A stretch of 64,000 nucleotides of DNA. Source: Candidatus Nitrotoga sp. 1052 (GTDB lineage: Bacteria > Pseudomonadota > Gammaproteobacteria > Burkholderiales > Gallionellaceae). The DNA lies in the NCBI RefSeq assembly GCF_927312905.1, contig NZ_CAKMHQ010000048.1, forward strand, positions 1-64,000. The letters are read 5' to 3'. Both the position numbers and the translations under genes were made by a program. How positions within the stretch are numbered: position 1 is the stretch's first letter; each line of letters opens with the position of its first letter. Positions 59,947 through 64,000 of this stretch are shown in pieces. The notes beneath the pieces were generated by a model. It was not told the DNA's origin. It saw only the letters and a program-made list of their open reading frames with translations, and made no database searches.

Positions 59947-62900
59947 CCAAGCTTGTCGAGTTGCGCCTGCAACTGGATCAGCGTCATCGAGAAATCGTCC
60001 ATACGCCTGCGTTCTTGATCCACCACTTGCGGCGGGGCGCGCAAGACGAAACTGGCATTGCCCAGCTTGCTTTGTGCTTTGGTGATTTCGCCTGCAAGGC
60101 GGGCTATCTCCTTGTCCAAGCGCTCACACTCTGCTTCCACGTCAATTTCTATTTCCAGCATCAACTTGAAATTGCCGACGATTGCGACTGGCGCGTCGGT
60201 GTTAGGCAGTTCATCCAGCAGGCTAACCCCGCTTAACTTGCCCAGCGCTTGCAGGTAAGGCGCGAAGCCTTGCAGGATAGCTGCATCGCCACTCGCAATC
60301 AGTGGCACTCTCTGTGCTGGCGACAAGTTCATCTCGCTGCGCAGCTTGCGGCAGGCAGTGACCATTTCCTGCAGCAGGCTGATTTGTTGCAAGGAAATTG
60401 GGTCAATCAGCTTGGAGTTGGCTTGCGGATAGGGCTGCAGCATGATGCTGTCGCCCTGCTTTCCGGCCAGTGGCGCAACTTTCTGCCACAGCTCTTCGGT
60501 GATGAAAGGGATGATAGGGTGCGCCAGGCGCAGTATGGTTTCCAGCACACGCACCAGGGTACGCCGCGTGGCGCGTTGCCGTGCGGCATTTAAAGCCCCT
60601 TCTTCCGCTGGAAGTGGGTTGCCGGAGTGAGGGCTGAGTTGCACCTTGGCCAATTCCAAATACCAATCACAGTAGGTGTCCCACACTAACTCATACAGCG
60701 TCCGCGCCGCCATGTCGAAACGATAGTGGTCGAAGTGGTCCGCCATTTCAGTTTCCGCCTGTTGCAAACGACTAATCAACCATTTGTCCGCCGCACTGTA
60801 TTTAACCGGCAATGATTCGTCCAGCCCGATATCCTGACCTTCGCAATTCATTAGTACAAAGCGCGTGGCATTCCATAGCTTGTTACAGAAATTGCGGTAA
60901 CCTTCACAGCGTTGCAGATCGAATTTGATGTCGCGCCCATGCGAGGCAAGGCTGGCGAAGGTGAAGCGCATTGCATCAGTACCGAAGGCTGGGATGCCGT
61001 CCGGGAAATGTTTGCGTGTCTGTTTTTCGATACTTTCTGCCTGCCTGGGATTCATCAGATTCTGCGTGCGCTTGGAGACCAAATCTTCCAGCGAGATACC
61101 GTCAATTAGATCCAGCGGGTCTAGCACATTCCCCTTGGACTTGCTCATCTTGTGTCCCTCCGCGTCGCGGATCAGGCCATGTACATACACTTCGCGGAAT
61201 GGCACCTTGCCGGTGAAGTGCAGCGACATCATCACCATGCGCGCCACCCAGAAAAAGATGATGTCGAAGCCGGTAACCAGTACCGAGGTCGGCAGGAAAG
61301 TTTTGAGTTCTTTGGTGTCGTGTGGCCAGCCCAGTGTTGAAAACGGCCACAATGCGGAGGAGAACCAAGTATCGAGTACGTCTTCGTCCTGGCGCAGTTT
61401 TGTGGTGCCTGCCTGCTTGCGGGCGTCTTCTTCGTTGCGAGCGACAAATATATTACCCTGTTCGTCATGCCACGCCGGGATGCGATGTCCCCACCACAGT
61501 TGGCGCGAGATGCACCAGTCCTGAATGTTGCTTAACCACTGGTTGTACGTGTTGGCCCAGTTTTCCGGTACGAATTTAATTTCACCATCCGCCACCGCTT
61601 GCAGCCCGCGTTGCGCCAATCCCTCCATTTTCACGAACCACTGGTCGGTGAGCATCGGTTCAATTACCGCATGGCTGCGGTCTCCGCGCGGCACCATCAG
61701 CTTGTGCGGCTTGGTGTCCACAAGCAGGTTTTGTGCGGACAGGTCGAAAAGGATTTGCTTGCGCGCATCGAAACGATCCAGCCCCTGATAGACGTCAGGT
61801 GCATGTTCGTTGATTTTTGCATCCAGCGTAAATATGTTGATCGGTGTAAGGCTGTGACGCTGTCCCACTATGTAGTCGTTGAAATCGTGCGCGGGCGTGA
61901 TTTTTACGCAACCAGTGCCGAAAGCTGGATCGACATATTCATCGGCGATGATGGGAATAGTGCGATTGCACAGTGGCAGTTGCAAACGCTTGCCGATCAG
62001 GTGCTGGTAGCGTGTATCTTCAGGATGCACCGCGACAGCAATGTCGCCGAGCAGCGTTTCAGGGCGTGTGGTGGCGACGATTAAAGCGCCGACACCGGCT
62101 TCCAGCGGATAAGCGATATGCCACATGAAGCCGTCTTCTTCCTGCGCTACTACTTCCAGATCGGATACTGCGGTGCCCAGCACCGGATCCCAGTTCACCA
62201 ATCGCTTACCGCGATAGATTAAACCTTGCTCGTAGAGTTTGACGAATACTTCGGTAACGGCCTCGGACAGACCTTCGTCCATGGTGAAGCGCTCCCGCGA
62301 CCAATCGCACGAGGCGCCGAGACGACGCATCTGGTGTGTGATGGTAGAACCGGACTCCTCCTTCCATTCCCACACGCGCTCAATGAATCTTTCGCGGCCA
62401 AGGTCGTGGCGTTTAATTTTTTGCGCGTCCAGCTGCCGCTCTACCACGATTTGCGTGGCAATCCCGGCGTGGTCAGTACCAGGCTGCCATAGGGTATTGT
62501 CTCCGCGCATGCGGTGATAACGGGTGAGCGCGTCCATAAGCGTATCCTGGAAGGCGTGTCCCATGTGCAGCGTGCCGGTCACATTGGGTGGCGGCAGCAT
62601 GATGGCGTAAGCGGGCTTATCGCTCTCTAATTTAGCCTGGAAATAACCAGCGCTTTCCCATATTGGATACCAGCGCGCTTCGATTGCTTGCGGTTCAAAG
62701 CTTTTTGTGAGTTCCATGTTGATAGTGTTTGGTTTAATTCTGTCGGGTGCAGTGAGAAAAGGCGTGATTATAGCGGATGGAGATGGGACGGGCGGTATGG
62801 AAATGTGTGCTTGAATTAATTCGGGCAGATTTAATTTGGCCTGGCTCCACGCCTCCTGCCATAGCGCATCGAACTGTGGTGCAAGTTTCGCGCGTAGCAG

Positions 62901-63107
62901 CGTTTCCAGTTGTGGCGCGATCTGTGCCGCGAGTTGCTGGCACTGTGCATCGGATAAGGTAGCGAATTCTTTGTTTTCCGCTATGAGCGCCGAAGGATCT
63001 TCGGCCACGACTTCTGTCAGGGTGGGAATTTCCAAGGAGTCATCGACTACATCTGTAAGTACAGGAAGGTTGCTTAATTTATTTGACTGTTCGGACGGAT
63101 AGCTCAT
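59943..63107 (-). CDS. valS: Valyl-tRNA synthetase with in-frame DUF2486-like N-terminal extension
   Basis: The frame has 1054 codons. Residues 131-1054 are a complete class Ia Val[20 protein letters not shown] (HIGH), the editing domain ([19 protein letters not shown]), [18 protein letters not shown] (KMSKS) and a C-terminal coiled coil ([20 protein letters not shown]). The first 100 residues ([20 protein letters not shown] and on) resemble the small DUF2486 protein often encoded just before valS in betaproteobacteria. No stop separates the two. The internal ATG at 62717 ([10 protein letters not shown]) would give a normal 924-residue enzyme but lacks a clear ribosome site. Either a fused protein or in-frame adjacency is possible. 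Confidence 0.92.
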   Translation of the reverse strand: MSYPSEQSNKLSNLPVLTDVVDDSLEIPTLTEVVAEDPSALIAENKEFATLSDAQCQQLAAQIAPQLETLLRAKLAPQFDALWQEAWSQAKLNLPELIQAHISIPPVPSPSAIITPFLTAPDRIKPNTINMELTKSFEPQAIEARWYPIWESAGYFQAKLESDKPAYAIMLPPPNVTGTLHMGHAFQDTLMDALTRYHRMRGDNTLWQPGTDHAGIATQIVVERQLDAQKIKRHDLGRERFIERVWEWKEESGSTITHQMRRLGASCDWSRERFTMDEGLSEAVTEVFVKLYEQGLIYRGKRLVNWDPVLGTAVSDLEVVAQEEDGFMWHIAYPLEAGVGALIVATTRPETLLGDIAVAVHPEDTRYQHLIGKRLQLPLCNRTIPIIADEYVDPAFGTGCVKITPAHDFNDYIVGQRHSLTPINIFTLDAKINEHAPDVYQGLDRFDARKQILFDLSAQNLLVDTKPHKLMVPRGDRSHAVIEPMLTDQWFVKMEGLAQRGLQAVADGEIKFVPENWANTYNQWLSNIQDWCISRQLWWGHRIPAWHDEQGNIFVARNEEDARKQAGTTKLRQDEDVLDTWFSSALWPFSTLGWPHDTKELKTFLPTSVLVTGFDIIFFWVARMVMMSLHFTGKVPFREVYVHGLIRDAEGHKMSKSKGNVLDPLDLIDGISLEDLVSKRTQNLMNPRQAESIEKQTRKHFPDGIPAFGTDAMRFTFASLASHGRDIKFDLQRCEGYRNFCNKLWNATRFVLMNCEGQDIGLDESLPVKYSAADKWLISRLQQAETEMADHFDHYRFDMAARTLYELVWDTYCDWYLELAKVQLSPHSGNPLPAEEGALNAARQRATRRTLVRVLETILRLAHPIIPFITEELWQKVAPLAGKQGDSIMLQPYPQANSKLIDPISLQQISLLQEMVTACRKLRSEMNLSPAQRVPLIASGDAAILQGFAPYLQALGKLSGVSLLDELPNTDAPVAIVGNFKLMLEIEIDVEAECERLDKEIARLAGEITKAQSKLGNASFVLRAPPQVVDQERRRMDDFSMTLIQLQAQLDKLG

Positions 63108-63187
63108 GGGTGTCTATAAAAATTCACAATAAATTTCTTGAGGGCTGCTGTGTGGCAGATGCTCAAGTCTGGATTTTTAGAGATGCC
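63108..63187. repeat. 80-bp GGGTGTCTATAAAAA element at the valS start
   Basis: The left end GGGTGTCTATAAAAATTCA and the right end (complement GGCATCTCTAAAAATCCA) resemble the terminal repeats of the 141-bp element at 25492. It is a shortened relative. It begins exactly next to the ATG of the DUF2486-like extension, so the leader of that mRNA is made of repeat sequence and has no Shine-Dalgarno. Confidence 0.5.
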
Positions 63188-63194
63188 ATCATGT

Positions 63195-63626
63195 TCAATA
63201 TTCGGGTTGTTTACTCAGGTCGAAATGGCGCATTTCATAGCCGCGGTCTCGATAAAAGCTGAAGCGTTCACGGCCCAAGCGTGCATCTTCTGCATCTTGG
63301 CTGACGATTTCAAGTACGCGTTCGAAACGACTAAAGAATGGCAAACACACGGTGTGCAGGTTGATCAACACTTCATTGTGTGGAAAACTTTCGCCTCGAT
63401 GATCGACCACAACCGGCATCTCAGCGGCGATTGCTTCATCGTTGCGGCAGTGCGGCATAAAGGCAGTAACGGGATACTGCCACAACAGCCTGTCCAATAC
63501 CTCAGTTGTGGCTTCGTCCGAGGTGTGCAGCAGCACACGCAGTCCGCTTTGCATAGCCTTGTGGCTAAGGTGGCAAGCAGTGCGCAGTTTGTCCTCCACA
63601 CCGGTGTAAAAATCTACCTTGGTCAT
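63195..63626 (-). CDS. holC: DNA polymerase III chi subunit
   Basis: A 143-residue HolC: TKVDFYTGVEDKLRTACHLS at the start, GLRVLLHTSDEATTEVLDRL, LWQYPVTAFMPHCRNDEA, then FSRFERVLEIVSQDAEDARL and YRDRGYEMRHFDLSKQ. It joins the clamp loader via psi and binds SSB. The gene order pepA-holC-valS is conserved in proteobacteria and seen here in full. The start ATG at 63626 fits. Confidence 0.92.
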   Translation of the reverse strand: MTKVDFYTGVEDKLRTACHLSHKAMQSGLRVLLHTSDEATTEVLDRLLWQYPVTAFMPHCRNDEAIAAEMPVVVDHRGESFPHNEVLINLHTVCLPFFSRFERVLEIVSQDAEDARLGRERFSFYRDRGYEMRHFDLSKQPEY

Positions 63627-63685
63627 TTAATAAATTTACGAGTTATGGTGACGATTTAGAGCAACTATTTATGGCTGCTGGGTGT

Positions 63686-63730
63686 GCGTACTGTACTCCG
63701 TGTCCTTCAAGAGCAAGGAGTGCAGTACGC
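63686..63730. repeat. Intergenic hairpin between pepA and holC
   Basis: GCGTACTGTACTCC, a 17-base loop, GGAGTGCAGTACGC: a 14-pair stem with one G-T pair. No T run follows on either strand. It may act as an mRNA stabiliser or processing site in the pepA-holC-valS transcript, or be an imprecise REP-like repeat. Confidence 0.55.
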
Positions 63731-63775
63731 AGTTACCTGAATTTCTCATTTTGATCTTAACAATTATGAATCCAC

Positions 63776-64000
<225 letters not shown>

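Overview
The window looks like a chromosomal segment of a betaproteobacterium, most likely Nitrosomonadales and Gallionellaceae-like (iron or nitrite oxidiser type). The evidence is the set of housekeeping proteins (RecA/RecX, MetZ, DksA, ValS preceded by a DUF2486-like segment, HolC, PepA), a PEP-CTERM protein with a sigma-54 promoter, an HPr-rel-A cassette and a Pil-Chp chemosensory operon. This lineage call is inferred from gene content and protein character, not from a database search.

Layout. 1-9.9 kb is accessory. A decayed ISNCY/IS481-like element and an inverted fragment of the same element bracket a small exopolysaccharide/surface locus: a GT1 glycosyltransferase, a hexapeptide acyltransferase and a PEP-CTERM protein behind a -24/-12 promoter. 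Next come nested, mostly broken IS3, RAYT and IS630 remnants. 9.9-14.1 kb is a minus-strand HPr-rel-A cassette: a Tat-signal protein, a PqqD-like protein, an HprK-related kinase, a nucleotidyltransferase and a GAF protein. 15-20.5 kb carries an FNR-type regulator behind its own FNR box, a Sco protein, recX-recA, pncC and metZ. The metZ leader is a SAM-II riboswitch with a terminator/antiterminator pair. 20.9-25.2 kb is one giant PAS hybrid histidine kinase with near-identical 426-bp tandem repeats.

26-35 kb is core metabolism and replication: sucCD, galE, dksA, maf, an HI0933-type flavoprotein, dnaQ-rnhA-methyltransferase, gloB and tRNA-Ser(GGA). 35.2-39.5 kb is an A+T-richer accessory patch between the tRNA and a tyrosine-recombinase relic. 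It holds a deleted cysteine synthase gene, VOC-type proteins, an IS110 relic, two small envelope proteins, a TIR-domain protein and a secreted Lys/Ala-rich protein.

39.5-57.7 kb is a surface-motility block. The minus-strand operon runs cyclase/Ser-Thr kinase fusion, PilG-like, PilH, PilI, PilJ, ChpA, CheW-like, CheW-like. Divergent to it lie a PP2C phosphatase, an FHA protein, a GAF-PilB/GspE ATPase, a type IV pilin and a membrane/TPR protein resembling pilin glycosyltransferases. Kinase, phosphatase, FHA reader, cyclase and chemosensory array together suggest phospho- and cyclic-nucleotide control of pili. 57.7-64 kb holds an M48 protease, a TusA-like protein, valS, holC and the 3' end of pepA.

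Dispersed short palindromic elements (a GGCTCTATGTG family of about 165 bp in three copies, a GGGCRCCTCTAAAAA family in two copies, and an IS3 end relic in two copies) are scattered between genes. The strongest candidates for undescribed biology are the HPr-rel-A cassette with its Tat-exported, Ser-terminated partner, the cyclase-kinase fusion wired to the Chp array, and the TIR gene in the tRNA-linked patch.
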